Assembly: GCF_016545825.1 (NCBI RefSeq)
Contig: NC_052617.1
Coordinates: 55,446,472-55,510,471 of the forward strand
Direction: 5' to 3'
From: Eucalyptus grandis
Lineage: Eukaryota > Streptophyta > Magnoliopsida > Myrtales > Myrtaceae
DNA: 64,000 nucleotides
Below are positions 10,937 to 21,813 of the stretch, piece after piece. The translations under genes and the position numbers were made by a program. Numbering within the stretch: the first letter of the stretch is position 1; each line of letters opens with the position of its first letter. A model generated the notes under the pieces. That model searched no databases. It was not told the DNA's origin and was given only the letters and a program-made list of their open reading frames with translations.

Positions 10937-11242
10937 GATTTGAGGTCATGTGAACACCGCAGTGTCGCACTCCCCAGGTGGCAACAAGAACCACCGCGGT
11001 ATAAGGTCATCTGTGTCACCATTCTCTCCCCTCATTTTCTTTTTCTCTATTTCTAGCCAGCTCTCTTTCTCTATGTTTAGTTTCCTTCTTCAAGTACTTT
11101 CTTTTTTTATTATTTATTTAAAAAATTTCTGTTGAGTTTTGAGTTCTCTTTATTGTGACAGAGAGATTAGTTCATTGTCAAAATCAGCTGATTTATATAG
11201 CGCTGTTTGAGACGGACACCCAAGTAAATGAAAAAAACATAC

Positions 11243-12125
11243 CAACAAGTATCTGCCCCCAAATGTGATGGATTAGCATTAGCAGTGCATCCTTGCCCAC
11301 CCTTCCTGCCATCACCATGATAACTCTTCGGGCATGAACAATGATAACTCCCATCAAAGTTATAGCAAATTCTGCTGCACTGGTTCTTATTTGGATCAGC
11401 ACACTCGTCAATATCTAAAAAAAACACACATGTATCCAAAGCGATGAACTTAAGACGAAAGGAAAGGATAACAATAAGTTAAGTTTAATCTTTCTCGGGG
11501 TATATCAGTAGTAAGGACAAAGTAAAGAACGTCAATTTGAAAATACCTTGACAACCACTCGTGAGATACGGATGGCCGTGGAAACCTTCTAAACAAGTGC
11601 ACTTGTACCCCACTCCATTTTCAGCACCGGTACTATGGGTATTCTCGGTGCACATGTAGTTCGCACTGCTCTTAGCGACCTCGCAATTTTTGTCCCCGAC
11701 TGCCCAGTCGAGAACCAAGGGAGCCTTCTCAAGTTCAAGTCGCCAAAGATCATCAGAACTGAAGTTGTAGTCAAACGAGTTCCTAGGTATGCTCGTCTCG
11801 CAGCAACCGATACCCGAGCACGAGCCATTAGTCACTTCAGAAATGTCATCGTATTTCGACATACATCCAAAGGCGAAATTGCCCTGGCGGTCTAAGAAGG
11901 TCAAATACGTATCGCAACCGACAGCTATGAACTTGTTCTTTGCGTGGGAGTGGTGCTTGAAGTAGCATCATACCCTGAAGAGTTATAGCAGTCTTCGCCG
12001 ATCCACATGGCTATTTGCATCTCGTGATCCTCGAGAGAGATGTCGAGGTTTCGCAAGTCACTACCTTTATTATCCATTTAAGGCATTGGAGGGTCAGTAG
12101 AGTCATCGCAAGCAGAGAATTATCA
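11243..12125 (-). pseudogene. Wall-associated kinase pseudogene, ectodomain only
   Basis: Relic of a WAK receptor kinase on the minus strand. Exon 1 remnant (about 12125-11547) shows the galacturonan-binding/WAK cysteine pattern: DDSTDPPMP, ISLEDHEMQIAMWIGEDCY, NGSCSGIGCCETSIPR, VLDWAVGDKNCEVAK, GYKCTCLEGFHGHPYL. It ends at a plausible donor after SGCQ. The EGF-Ca exon (11414-11243) reads [20 protein letters not shown] through GCTANANP. Lesions: a TAA just after DPPMP, a frameshift before NKFIAVGCD, and loss of the segment matching NPCGYAF in the intact gene at 18455-21743. The signal peptide is missing, and no kinase exon follows between 11243 and the copia LTR at 10745. The kinase part may have been separated by the retroelement insertions and lie left of the window. 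Confidence 0.88.
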
Positions 12126-12286
12126 TCGCCAAGAATTTTATTTTTCCTTTTTCTTTTTCTGGTCAATCAACTGTAGTCATTGTTAGTCCAAGTTGTGGAG
12201 TTAACATCAGCTGGTCCTGGAGGCTTGCATGAGACGATTTCACGATAGACCCGCGTGCTACGAAGTCTTTGTGGGGTGCGGGGGCA

Positions 12287-12800
12287 GTGCCCGTTTAAAT
12301 TTTTCAAATGCGTGATTTATTTGACATATATAGCTTGAACCTTTCGTCGCTACTCATCAAGAAAAACAAGCCATTGTGGGCCAGAGACAGGTGCACAATT
12401 GTCATGGAAGAGCTGCTCTTACTTTCCAAATAATCCCTGAAAGAAATCTTAGGACTCTGGAGTTCTAGGGAAATGTCTCTCCCTCCGGGTGAAAGGAAGG
12501 AAAGAAAAGATCTTGGTCTTCTCCTTTCCCCGTCGATTTTTGATACTTTCGTACACTGGGAATGTTACTTTTGTGCATGGCAAATTTGTCTTTTGAGGTG
12601 TCTCTTGAGGTGTTGATTTATGCAAAAATTGAAAATTGATAACGAAAGGGGAAGACCTAACCTCTCTCTTTCAAGAAGAAAGAGACTTCTTGTTTAACTC
12701 TATGTTCGAACAATTCCAAAACTCAATATTGCACCTTAACTCTCAGTCGTCGGACCGCAACAATCGATGAAAAATGCCAACTACTTAACAAATTTCATCA
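12287..12800. repeat. Dispersed repeat R, copy 1
   Basis: The stretch from about 12379 (GCCATTGTGGGCCAGAGAC) through 12760 is repeated with small changes at about 47020-47340 and again, more diverged, at 47391-47660. A 40-bp piece at 12287-12326 occurs in inverted orientation at about 46930-46972. No coding potential is seen. It lies upstream (5' side) of the WAK pseudogene. The stretch 12801-13216 is AT-rich and shows nothing recognisable. Confidence 0.7.
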
Positions 12801-13216
12801 GTATACTTACAATAAGGTATAATTATCTTGGCAGTTTCTCTCTTCAAATCCTTAGATTTCTTTTGGAGACTAATTGAAAATCCCAGCCACCGATGTAAAT
12901 GAATGATGCATTGATAGATGATGTGCATCCCAATTCGATAACCTATTAATTAGGGCTTCGACACTCTCCATCATAAGTATCTACAAACTCTTCAAATGAG
13001 CCATTTGCCAACTAATAATACAAGTCCCCTTGTCAAATTTTCAATAGAAATCTGGCGGCAACAAATGAATCAACACCAACAAATGGACACACGATGCTTA
13101 CATGTGCAGGTCGAATCACATTGATAATCTAAATCTATTGACAAGAAAATTGAGATTACCTGGAGCATTTCCTTTGGAAATAGTAAAATTGTATCGGTAG
13201 GTAACAGAACCTAAAT

Positions 13217-13690
13217 ATGGCTAGTCGTTATTGTCTTGAACTAAATGTCAGTGCAGCCGTAGCCCGTACACATGACCACCATGATGTCGAAATAGTCGAT
13301 TTGAGAAGACAAGTGCAACATCTCCAAAAACAATATGAGCAATCTCGATTGTTAATGCCTGGCAATCCCCATCGTGACCATGAAGAGGAAGAAGACGAAG
13401 AGGAGATTTACCCCTTCCACGATGTTCACTTTTTACACAGCTTGTGAAGTGTAGCTCCTTTGCATCACTAGTGTTGGAATCGTGATTCCTATGATTTTGA
13501 TGTTAAAGTAGACATTTCAAACTTCGAAGGCACTAGGCATCGGAAGGCTTTGTTGATTGGCTCGACGCAACCGAGCAACTTTCTGATTATGAGAATATGG
13601 CTGACAATTGAAAGGTGAAGCTTATGGCCATCAAGCTTTAAAAAGCATGCTTCAATTTGGTTGGGAAATCTAGAGTGTCAAAGAACTCGT
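13217..13690 (+). pseudogene. Ty3/gypsy gag relic (copy 1)
   Basis: A 76-codon ORF with a probable coiled coil (EIVDLRRQVQHLQKQYEQS) and an acidic run (HEEEEDEEEIYPFHD), typical of chromovirus-like gag N-termini. After a stop at 13447, further gag coding is visible in another frame near 13490-13600 (VDISNFEGT, FVDWLDATEQL). Together with 15543-16634 and 17815-18380 it forms one decayed element interrupted by later insertions. A sister copy lies at 56880-60020. Confidence 0.7.
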
Positions 13691-13779
13691 GAAGGAAAGT
13701 AGTGTATCGAAGTATGCTTCAATTTATGTATAAACATTTTAACAACTCAACAATTTATTCCTTCCAATCAATTTTAATA

Positions 13780-14379
13780 AAAAATTACTAACGTGAACGC
13801 TGACCGACCACTAGCCTTGTTACATGGTGTGGGTGGCACTAATCTAGACATATTTTGTAGTTTTTTTTAATTTTTTTTCCTTTTCTTTCCCTTTGACTTG
13901 TGGTCAGTACTCGGCCATGGCTGATGACTAACAACAGGCAAGAGCCAACGAGGGTATCGTGGCCCTCACCAGATTTGAAGAGGGCTCAGCCCTTGCCATA
14001 TTTGAAGAGGGCTCGACCCTTGCAACCTGGGCAAGGGGATTGAACAAGGGCTTGACCCTCACATGGCCTTGGTCAGAGGAAAAGAAAATGATAAAGAAAC
14101 AAAAGGAAAAAAAATGGAAAAAATTCTTTAAAAAAAATGCAAAAAGTATTCACACTAGCATTAGCCATACTACATAGGCTAGCCACCGGCTAGTCAACAT
14201 CCGCGTCAGCAATTTATGGCCAAAATTAGCCAGAATGACTAAATTAGTTGACAAAAGATTTAAAATTAAATTGGTAAGTTATCAAAAGATTTATGATTAA
14301 ATTGATACCATTAAAAAGTTTAGAGTTGAATTGGTTGACATATTATAGATTCGGGATTTTTTGGACAATTATCCCTCCC
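13780..14379. repeat. Degenerate Mutator-like element arm
   Basis: The right end (AATTAGTTGACAAAAGATTT ... TTTTGGACAATTATCCC) belongs to the same family as the elements at 14399, 26352, 29351/44788, 46292 and 56695: repeated phrases meaning 'sequence of no coding value' around TAAACC/TTTA tracts and a GGCCAAAATTAGCC-like core. The matching part of the gypsy relic copy at 56880-57000 lacks this stretch, so it is an insertion. The left end is not clear. Confidence 0.5.
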
Positions 14380-14398
14380 AGAAACTTATCAGCAATAT

Positions 14399-15533
14399 AG
14401 GGAAATTTACCAAATAAGTCATAAACATATTATAACTATGCCAATTTAGTCATAAACTTATTTTTGACCAATTGAATCCTAAACCTTTATCATTATTCCC
14501 GATTAATCCATTCGGCCAAAAATGGCCAGCTAGCTTTGACATGGTAGCCGGCCGGCGCCAATGGCATTTTTTTAATAATATTTTATTTTTTGAAATATTT
14601 TATTAATTTTTTTTTTTATCTTTTTTTTCCTCTTTTTTTTTCTTCTCCCTCTCCCTCCTTCTTCCTCCTCTCCTCCTCCCTCCTTCTTCCCTTGGCTTCG
14701 ACGATCGACTGGGGCTTCGGAACCGGCCGGAGAGGAGGGCTGGCTAGTCACCGGACTAAGGCGTTCGGATTAGCTCGCCTCACCGTCACCGGGCAAGGGC
14801 AAGCTTGCCTAGCCACCGGTGGGGCAAGCCCTCGCCAGATCCGGCAAGGGGGGCCTCGCCGTCGCCGAGTCCGGCAAGGTCACACCTAGTGACAGCGGGG
14901 CTCCCCCGTCGGATCCGGCGAGGGCTCACCTCGCGGTCACCAAGCGAGGCAAGCCCTCGCCAGATTCGGCGAGGGGGAGCCCTGAACTACTGAGCTCCTT
15001 CTTCTTCAACGGCCATGGACTAGCACGGCATTAGCCATGGATGATGAATGGTCAAGCCAGATTTGAGCCCCCCATGCCGGATCCAGCGGGGCTTGGCCGG
15101 TTGTTGCTGGGTGTGACCTCGCCGGACCCGGTGAGGCGAGCTAGCCTGGCCGCCGCTTGCCCGGCCATTGGCGGGCAAGCTCGCCCGACTACCTTAGTCC
15201 GACGACCGGCCAACCCTCCCTCTAGCCCCGGTTGCTAGAGCCAAGGGAAGAAGGAGGGAGGAGGGAGGAGAGAGAAGGAAGGAGGGAGAGGGAGAAGAAA
15301 AAAAAAGGAAAAAAAAAGATTAAAAAGATTAATAAAATATTTCAAAAATAAAATATTATTAAAAATGTCGCTGACGTCGGCCGGCTGCCATGTCACGCCG
15401 CCGGCCATTTTTGGCCGAATGGACAGATTGTGAATAATTGTAAAAGATTTAGGACTCAATTGGTCAAAAAAATAAGTTTAGAATTGAATTAACACAATTG
15501 TAATAGATTAAGGACTTTTTTGGTAATTTTCCT
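14399..15533. mobile_element. Non-autonomous Mutator-like element with long TIRs
   Basis: Long terminal inverted repeats of about 250-300 bp. The left arm starts AGGGAAATTTACC and the right arm, reversed, AGGAAAATTACC. Both share GGCCAAAAATGGCC, a (T)AATAATATTTTATTTTT tract and a CTCCCTCCTTCTTCC-rich inner part. The flanks carry a 9-bp target duplication with one mismatch (CAGCAATAT / CAACAATAT), the size expected for Mutator superfamily elements. The interior is GC-rich with repeated GGCAAGCCCTCGCC-like phrases and no transposase; the ORFs inside (14590-15240) are compositional. The paralogous relic at 57001-57020 reads ACTTATCAGCAAGATGCC without the element, an empty site. Confidence 0.82.
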
Positions 15534-15542
15534 CAACAATAT

Positions 15543-16629
15543 GCTTTCCATTTCTTCCCTGCAATTTGAAGCAAGAGGAGTTGTCTGTGAAAGAATGCAC
15601 CACCAAATTTGAGCATGTCCTGCTATGATGTCATGTGGTAGAGGTAGAGGAGCAAAAACTTATTGGACTTTTAATCAGGTCTTCAAATTATCGATGAAGG
15701 TGGAAAAGCAACTCTAGGAGAAAAGAGAGATTGCCATCAATCAAAGATGGATCCTTCAATCTTGGGAGTTCGACTTTAAAACCTTTGTCTGCATCGAAGG
15801 AAGCCGTTGAACAGAGGAGCATCTAGAAGAAATCATTTACGGAGATCAAGGTGAAGCTCTTGTCATTCAAAGGAGCTTGCATGCTGATCAACTTGATGAT
15901 GATGATTGGCTTTGCAACAACATACTCCATACAAGCAATGTACTTCTCGTGGTAAAGTAGGCGACGTCATCATTGATAGTGGATGTTCTGTGAACGATGT
16001 GTCGATCACCATGGGAGACAATTTGCATCTCAAGACAGATGATCATCCACATCCTTACAAGCATTCTTGGCTCAAGAAAGGGAGTGAGTTAAAAGTAGAT
16101 AACCGGTGCTTGATTTCATTCTCCATTGGCAAAAGATATAAAGATGAGATTACGTGTGATATCAAGGCAGAGGATCATCCACATCATGTTCCTTTGTCAA
16201 AGACTGCGTCAAGATTACATTGGGCCATTGCAAGATGGAGAGAGTTTCCAAGCCTATTCATGGGAAAGGAAGCAATCTTCTTTCCAAGTCTCACTTTTCC
16301 TAAGCATTGGAGGATACTTGTGGGGCTTATGCTCTTGTTATAGCGGCAGAAAATGAAGCAAAAGAGGAGATTCCAACCTTGCTCTTATGAGAGAGATTTG
16401 AAATAATATCGATTTTGTGCCCAGTGCTTCTATTCGATCGATTAAGCTATGAGGAGCATGAAGAACTTCAAAGGCGAGTTTATGATCTTTTGGCCAAGGG
16501 TTTGATAAAGAAAAAAAGCTTAGTCCTTTCGCTGTCCCGGCGCTTCCAGTTCCAAAAAAAAAAAAAAAAATGGTTCTTGGCGAATGTGTATCTATAATAG
16601 AATGGTGAAAAAGAAATCCATTAAGTATT
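15543..16629 (+). pseudogene. Ty3/gypsy gag C-terminus, protease and RT start, relic (copy 1)
   Basis: The retropepsin-like region near 15955-16170 reads GDVIIDSGCSVNDV and HPYKHSWLKKGSELKV, then LISFSIGKRYKDEITCD. RT entry follows near 16390-16560 with multiple frame breaks (RLSYEEHEELQRRVYDLLAKG). This matches the sister copy at 57540-58330 closely. Stops and frameshifts are frequent, so it is a relic. It is cut at 16634 by the solo LTR and resumes at 17815. Confidence 0.8.
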
Positions 16630-16634
16630 TTCCT

Positions 16635-17814
16635 TGTTGTAAATCGGCGTCGCAGCAGAAGCGGATCGTATATTTTGCAATTATGTCGAGAGCTATAGAA
16701 ATCGATCGAAATAAAACGAGGAACAAGAAAAATAAAAGGACACCGGAAATTTAACGTGGTTCGGTCCGAATGTCTGAACCTACGTCCACGGGGAGAGCCA
16801 GCAAATCAATCCACTATAAATCGGAGAATTACAGAATTACAATCACATATGCACTCAAGTATTTCCCAGCCCTGCTATACACCCAATACCCACGGTGTTT
16901 AACAACTCAACTCACTCACTGGACTCGACTCCGCACAAACCTTTCTGAGCTCTCGTCTCTCACACTCTCTCGAGCTCTTTTCTCTCGCTCTCTCTCGAGC
17001 TCTTTTTTTTTTTTTTTTTTTCTGTCTTAGCATCTTCAGACGTCTTCTCCTTCTATAGGGAGAAGGGCAGAAAACAAGACAAAACAAATGAAAATAAATG
17101 GCCTCATTAAATGCAGCGCAGGCGCCCACAAGACAAGCCCACAATCGGCACCGAACGCCCACCATATTTGAAGGCATGCATGCGGATCGTGCATGTGCAT
17201 GGGCAAGCATTTAATGAGGCGGAAGAGAGTCAACAAACGTGCGCCTATGATCCTTGAAGATAACCGTGAGCTGAGGTGGGCGGCCGTGTTCGAATTTCTT
17301 GTTCATGGAGAGAAGCAAGCGTATGACCATCATGCACTGACACACGTAGAATAGCTTCTGCCTTCTCTCTTTCTTTATTCTGCCATCCCTCTTTCTTTAT
17401 CAATAAAAAACAAGAGAAACCCACAAAAGAGAAACCGTGAAAGAGGGAATTCGGCGCCTACAAGTGCTGACCAAGTTTTCTACGTGCATGGCCATGTGCA
17501 TGCATTTAATGGCGTCTTCTTCATGCACTTACAGCAGGTGGTGGGTCCTTTATTTAATGTAGAAAATTGTTGATCCCTTCCTTTTCGGCAGAAGACAATC
17601 TATCTTCTCTGACTTTGCTTGCATGCTTGAAGAATTTAAAACCCCCATGCAGTTTTCTTTGGCTTCTTCATTCCACACATATGCATGAAGAGATGAGATT
17701 AATGCCGGAACAAAATAATTCAAAGACATCACAAAGTCTCTCCTGAACTTTGTTTAGTCGGCCAAACTTATGCGTATTAATCTAACGGGCTCAAACTTGA
17801 GACACAATATAACA
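16635..17814. mobile_element. Solo LTR, 1180 bp
   Basis: The sequence starts TGTTGTAAATCGG and ends AATATAACA, a TGTT...AACA terminal inverted repeat, and is flanked by TTCCT on both sides (16630-16634 and 17815-17819), a 5-bp target duplication. It interrupts gypsy RT coding that is continuous at the same place in the sister copy (58370-58400). It contains the phrase TTTAACGTGGTTCGG with CTACGTCCACGGGGA, which I recall as common in plant dispersed repeats, and a run of CTCTCTCGAGCTC units. No internal domain or second LTR is seen. Confidence 0.8.
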
Positions 17815-18380
17815 TTCCTTATCCTGACCTTGATATTTGCTTGATCAACTTCATGGAGCCTCTATGTTTTCCAAGATCGATCTTAGAAGTAGCTATTATC
17901 AAATCTGGATGAACTTGGGAGATGAAAGGATGACTGCTTTCAAAACAAAGAACAGTCTTCATGAATGCATGTTGATGCCCTTTAAAAATTCCAATGCTCC
18001 CAGTGGTTTTATGCATCTTATGAATCATGTTTTTAAAGCTTTCATTGGCTAGTTTGTCGTCGTGTACTTCGATGACATCGTGATCTATAGCATAGCAAGA
18101 TGCAAGTGGAGCCTTAGGAATATCTGCGACAAATTCTCCGAATGCTACAGGATCAACGATTGTATGCCAACCTGAAGAAGTGTCGCTTTTGCACAAGTAG
18201 CCTGATTTTCTTAGGCTATGGTGCTAGAGTAGATCTTAGGCCAATTCCTAGCTTCGCTGAATGAGATTAAAGCTCGAGAATGTCTTTAGCATTTCCATTA
18301 TTCAAATATCGTCCGAATGTTATATTACACAAATATAAAGGCCAATTACTCTATTTGGACGTAGCATCTGAACTTTGAGC
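17815..18380 (+). pseudogene. Ty3/gypsy RT relic (copy 1)
   Basis: RT palm fragments: GASMFSKIDLRSSYYQIWMN, ERMTAFKTKNSLHECMLMPF, SGFMHLMNHVFKAFIG, then FVVVYFDDIVIYS in a shifted frame near 18050-18085. YFDD in place of YVDD/YADD is an accepted variant, but frame breaks and truncation at 18380 make it dead. It ends 75 bp from the stop codon of the WAK gene. The same junction recurs at 60020-60125. Confidence 0.82.
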
Positions 18381-18454
18381 ACATAGAACAAGCGACTAAA
18401 CAGACAAAAAAAAAAAAACGAATAATAGTACTAGGGCCAACATGCCATGAAGTC

Positions 18455-21400
18455 TCATCTTCCACTTTCAAGTTCGAACGGCACTTGGTTACTTGTGCTA
18501 TAATCATTACCTGATGCAGTGCTTTTGAGGACGCCGTCACATTTTCTTGATCTCTCACTAAGCAGATGCTCAGCTTCTTCAAGGTCACAGCTCTGATTCA
18601 CCCATGGATGCCTGTACATCACCCTCATCAGTCCCTCCAATTCCGTTGCCACTTCCTTCATGGTCGGCCGATCTTCGCCTTTCACCCTTAGGCATCGGTT
18701 TGCCAGCACTGCGACTTTCTTAATCTCTTCAGGGTTCCCCTCGTTCAGCACCCTCAGGTCAATGATTTCGAGCAGCCTCTCGCCCTTTATTGCAGAAGCA
18801 AAATACATGGACAAGTTCCTCTCGTTCTCGGCCCGCTCGAAGGACAAGGCCCTCAGTCCAGTAAGCAGCTCAGCCAACACAACCCCAAAACTATAGACAT
18901 CACTCTTCTCAGTCAACTGACTCGAGTGGAAGTACTCAGGGTCCAAGTACCCCAGCGTGCCTTGCACCAGCGTGGTCAGCTGCATCCGGTTGAGGGGAAC
19001 TAGCCTGGAGGCTCCGAAATCGGAGACCTTCGCGGTGTAGTTTTCGTCCAACAATATGTTTGTGCTCTTTATGTCTCTGTGCAAAATCTGAGTGGATGCA
19101 TCATAGTGCAAGTACGAGAGCGCACCTGCGGTCTCCCCAGCTATGCGCAGACGAGCCCTCCAGGATAATGTGGACTCATGGCCGCACTTGTGTATGTGGT
19201 CAGAAAGGGTGCCATTGGTCACGAATTCGTAGACCAACAACGGGACCTCTGTCTCGAAGCAACACCCAATTAGCTTAACCACGTTACGGTGATTGATTTG
19301 GGAGAGGATGATCAGCTCATTAACAAAATCTTCGACCTGACTTCGGTCCAAAATCTTGGCCTTCTTGATGGCAACAACCGTGTTGTTTGGTAAGACTCCT
19401 CGATATACTGTTCCTTGGCCTCCCTGGCCTAGGATTCGGCTTTCATGGTAGTGGTCTGTGGCCTTCTTGAGCTCTTCATCAGTGAATATTCTCACTGATT
19501 CAACGGAGCCTTCGTGCTCAGAAAGAAGTCTCTGCAGCATGAGGCGGCCCCCATTTTCTAGGAAGAACTTCCTTCTCTGTCTGCTGATTTTTCTTTGTCT
19601 AAGCCCCCAATATAACCAGGAAACACCCAAAAGAATCAGCAGGAAGCTTATGCTTACACCTAGGAAAAGACATTACATGAGGGGTCAAACAAATTAGTTG
19701 TCCATCGCCCTACATAAGGTTCACACACCCAAGAAATGAAAAGGAAAAAGAGATATTTTTGTTATAGGAATATGCTTATCTTCCTTTTACATTACTCAAA
19801 ACAATCTTGTGTTAATTAACTTCTTTGTCCTATTTTCTTTTTTATCTCCATGAACTTGAAGCTTTTTCGTTTAGACAAACCTTGACAACAGCGAATTAAA
19901 CCTAAATATATAATTATGCTGTGAGTATCTTATGATAATAGGAATGATTCAATTTATCAAGTGGATAAAAAGTTTTAAATTCTTTTTCTGCAACAAAAGA
20001 ACAAGTGGTTGATTTTATAAATATCAAATTGAATAGGAGATGACAATACATACATTTATAAATATATAAAATATCGATTTTATTCACAAAGAAAGATTTA
20101 CATCAGACAAATTTGATGACGAACAGCAGAAGATGGAACAATGGCATGAGAACAACATTTAAGAAATGTGAATAATTTATAAGATAAAACAAGTTTTCAT
20201 GATGTAAAAGACACAACCATGTGTACAACTTACTAACCGAGTATGACATCAGTTGAGCGAAACCTCTTTTCATGGATGATAAGAGTACAACCCTTTCCAT
20301 CATTTCTTCCGTCTCCTTCATATCCCACTGGACATGAACACTTGTACGTTCCCCGCAAGTTCGTACATATTTCACTACAGGGTTGTGAAGTCACACATTC
20401 GTTGATATCTGTAGGAATATATGCCACATATAAGAAGCACATCCGACACCATTTCAGCTGGAAGAAACTAAATAGAACTTCATGATTTGGCAATACTTTC
20501 AATTTTGAGAGGGCATATTGCTAAGCGCTTCATAGGTTGTATTAAATTTCAAACAATGAAAATTCGCATATATGAAATATATATAATACCATTCTACAGC
20601 TTATTTGGAAGAGTACATATTTTACTTGATTACTACGAAAATTGTTTAGATCATGTATCATACGTCATGTCAAAATTTAGTCACTCTGACTCTGAGAATT
20701 ACATTCAGTAAGATTTTTATGCTATTGGATGCATTTAACATGCTCACCCTTATTGAAATAATGGCCCCCGATTCTATACATGAACGCTTGTTCGAATGTG
20801 AGGAAGGTCTGATGAAAAGACTAGAAAAGGTACCTTGACAACCATTTTGGAGATAGGGGTTCCCTCGAAAACCCTCCAAGCAGTGGCACTGGTACCCATT
20901 TCCATTGTCAGCATCTGTACAATTGGAGTTCTCTTGGCACAAGTAGGTCGTTCTATTCTTCTTTGCATCATCGCATGTTTGATCTGGAATTAACCAATCA
21001 AGAACTAAAGGGACCATATCGTAGGGTGGCTTGTATAGATCGTCGGTAGAGAAGCTAAAGAAGCCGTCTTCGGCAACGAAAGCGTACCCGCACGGATTGA
21101 ATCCCCAGATGCCACTATGATTGTTGTAGCTAGTGACAGTGATGTTGTATCGGTAAGCGTCTCGAGGGATGCTAGTCTCACAGCAACCGATGCCCGAGCA
21201 CGACCCATTAATCACGTCCGAGATGCTGTCGCATGAGGACAAGCATCCTGTAGCATACTTGCTTCCTTGTCGACCTCTAAAAATCGCGTACGTGTCGCAT
21301 CCCACGGCAATAAATTTGTTCTTGGCGTTAGACATGGGGAATTTAGAAAGAGTGAGCCAAGGATGATTATTCCGTGAGCGGCTGCCGGACGGCGTATAAC

Positions 21401-21743
21401 AATCTTCGGCCACCCAAGTCATTATACTCATCTCGTGATTCTCGAGAGATATATTGACTATGCTGAGATTAGTGCTTTTCTCAGACATATAAGGAGTGGG
21501 AGGATCGGTCGAGTTGTCGCAAAAGATGAGAAAAGAATTTGATTCTTCTTTGAAATAGCAGTCATTGCTGATGTGATTCATCCCGAATGGATACGAGAAG
21601 GTGAGGTTGCCACATCTACTTGTGCATGCAGACTTTGTTGTTTGAGCTACATCGGCCGTAACTATTGAAAATAGAGCCGCCAATGTGCACAACAACAGTA
21701 CAACTCTCAAGGGAAGTCTTTGGAGCAACATGGATTCACCCAT
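18455..21743 (-). CDS. Wall-associated kinase-like receptor (3 exons, apparently intact)
   Basis: A predicted 761-residue plasma-membrane receptor kinase. Exons on the minus strand: 21743-20834, 20408-20238, 19659-18455, all with GT/AG introns of phase 1. It has a signal peptide (about residues 1-30) and a galacturonan-binding WAK ectodomain (CGNLTFSYPFGM, GIGCCETSIPRDA, NPCGYAF). An EGF-like segment follows (CHCLEGFRGNPYL), then an EGF-Ca exon (DINECVTSQPCSEICTN ... GCTL) and one membrane helix at about 362-378. The Ser/Thr kinase has its Gly-loop GQGGQGTVYRG near 438, VAIKK lysine near 459, HRDIKSTN near 554, DFG near 574 and a LDPEYF activation segment, so it is an RD-type kinase with all core residues. 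Family members bind cell-wall pectin and signal in growth and defence; ligand and role here are inferred only. A TATA box lies 63 bp upstream of the ATG. Truncated paralogues flank it at 11243 and 60125. Confidence 0.93.
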
Positions 21744-21805
21744 ATTCCTCCTGAAATGAGATGAGGTTTTGCAACAAGATGATGAGCTTCATAGCTTGAT
21801 GACAA

Positions 21806-21813
21806 CCTTTATA
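21806..21813 (-). promoter_or_regulatory. TATA box of the WAK gene
   Basis: Reads TATAAAGG on the minus strand, in the context CATCATATAAAGG, 63 bp upstream of the start codon at 21743. The 5' untranslated region would then be about 30-40 bases. Confidence 0.5.

Noticed and set aside
10577..11056. ORF with two repeated LLLNYACSCSSYG blocks as a small secreted protein
   Set aside because: The repeat is the 96-bp duplication of the copia LTR end, and the rest is the (TC)n microsatellite.
14590..15240. Several GC-rich ORFs inside the Mutator-like element
   Set aside because: They are made of repeated GGCAAGCCCTCGCC-like phrases in all frames, with no domain; compositional.
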